From NCBI GenBank assembly GCA_016938795.1, contig JAFGTZ010000232.1:1-15674 (forward strand): a stretch of 15,674 nucleotides of DNA, in the 5' to 3' direction. Under the pieces are notes generated by a model. It did not search any database. It saw nothing but the letters and a program-made list of their open reading frames with translations, and was not told the origin of the DNA. This document shows positions 15,501 to 15,674 of the stretch, piece by piece (the first letter of the stretch is position 1; each line of letters starts with the position of its first letter). A program made the position numbers and the translations under genes. The stretch is from Chromatiaceae bacterium (GTDB taxonomy: Bacteria > Pseudomonadota > Gammaproteobacteria > Chromatiales > Chromatiaceae).

Positions 15501-15530
15501 AGTCTAGAGCAGCCTTCTACTCAGTGTCAA
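15501..15530 (-). promoter_or_regulatory. Sigma-70 promoter of the nuo operon
   Basis: On the minus strand a perfect -35 box TTGACA (15525-15530) is separated by 18 bases from TAGACT (15501-15506), which matches the -10 consensus at four of six positions. A transcription start near 15494 would leave a leader of about 40 bases before nuoA. The stretch upstream of the -35 box is AT-rich and could act as an UP element. No other comparably good promoter was seen in front of a nuo gene. Confidence 0.75.
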
Positions 15531-15561
15531 CCCAAAAAACAATTCAAATTATTAGAGTTTT

Positions 15562-15580
15562 CAAGCGCTTGCAAAATGCA
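15562..15580. promoter_or_regulatory. Dyads upstream of the nuo promoter, possible operator
   Basis: A perfect 10-base palindrome CAAGCGCTTG (15562-15571) overlaps by two bases a TGCA-AAA-TGCA dyad (15570-15580). They lie about 30-50 bases upstream of the -35 box, centred some 70 bases before the predicted transcript start, where an activator could bind. No known regulator motif is recognised, so the function is a guess. Confidence 0.3.
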
Positions 15581-15588
15581 TTAGACAT

Positions 15589-15624
15589 AAAAAAACGACA
15601 TGCCAAATACATGGCATGTCGTTT
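15589..15624 (-). terminator. Intrinsic terminator of the tRNA-Leu gene
   Basis: A perfect 12-base stem (AAACGACATGCC with GGCATGTCGTTT, 15593-15604 and 15613-15624) with an 8-base loop is followed on the minus strand by seven T residues. It begins 6 bases after the tRNA 3' end and insulates the nuo promoter from upstream transcription. The A-run on the other side of the stem is interrupted, so it is best suited to minus-strand transcripts. Confidence 0.9.
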
Positions 15625-15630
15625 GCTTTT

Positions 15631-15674
15631 TGGTGCCGACGGCCAGACTCGAACTGGCACGGCTTGCGCCACTA
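15631..15674 (-). tRNA. tRNA-Leu, 3' part (5' part beyond window)
   Basis: The reverse complement ends in GTCGGCACCA with an encoded CCA tail (15631-15633). The T arm is complete (GCCAG-TTCGAGT-CTGGC, 15642-15658), and the acceptor 3' strand is CGTCGGC. Ahead of it is a long variable-arm stem (GGC-GCAA-GCC), the mark of a class II tRNA. The combination of acceptor strand and variable arm resembles bacterial tRNA-Leu, possibly the GAG isoacceptor, but the anticodon lies outside the window. A tRNA-Leu ahead of nuoA is a common layout in this group of proteobacteria. Confidence 0.85.

Overview
The window carries almost the whole nuo operon, which encodes the 14-subunit proton-pumping NADH:quinone oxidoreductase (NDH-1, respiratory complex I), read on the minus strand from the right edge to the left: nuoA, B, C, D, E, F, G, H, I, J, K, L, M, then a hicA-hicB toxin-antitoxin pair, then nuoN, which runs off the left edge. 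High GC content, separate nuoC and nuoD genes, a tRNA-Leu just upstream of nuoA, and the protein sequences suggest a gammaproteobacterium, most likely of the Chromatiales (purple sulfur bacteria and relatives). The lineage is an inference from family resemblance, not a database result.

Right end (15454-15674): the 3' part of a tRNA-Leu gene with encoded CCA, its intrinsic terminator, then a strong-looking sigma-70 promoter (TTGACA, 18 bases, TAGACT) and a strong Shine-Dalgarno sequence in front of a GTG start for nuoA. This is the probable main promoter of the operon.

6703-15453: nuoA, B, C and D form the quinone-facing and hydrophilic connection, nuoE, F and G the NADH-oxidising module, nuoH the membrane anchor at the quinone site, and nuoI the ferredoxin-like subunit linking the clusters. 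Genes are mostly overlapping or separated by a few bases. The exception is a 202-base nuoF-nuoG spacer that contains several small palindromes and an uninterrupted reading frame touching both neighbours.

2077-6664: nuoJ, K, L and M, the membrane arm. NuoL, NuoM and NuoN are the antiporter-like proton-translocating subunits, with their key Glu and Lys residues visible.

1-2076: the only clear departure from a standard nuo operon. About 760 bases of more AT-rich DNA separate nuoM from nuoN. They hold hicA and hicB in the operon direction, preceded by a 108-base inverted-repeat element and followed by a palindrome with a short T-run. The same palindrome family occurs in the nuoF-nuoG spacer. NuoN is essential to the membrane arm, so its expression must either pass through this insertion or start within it.

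No wholly new system is evident. The hicAB insertion and the repeat elements are the points most worth checking.
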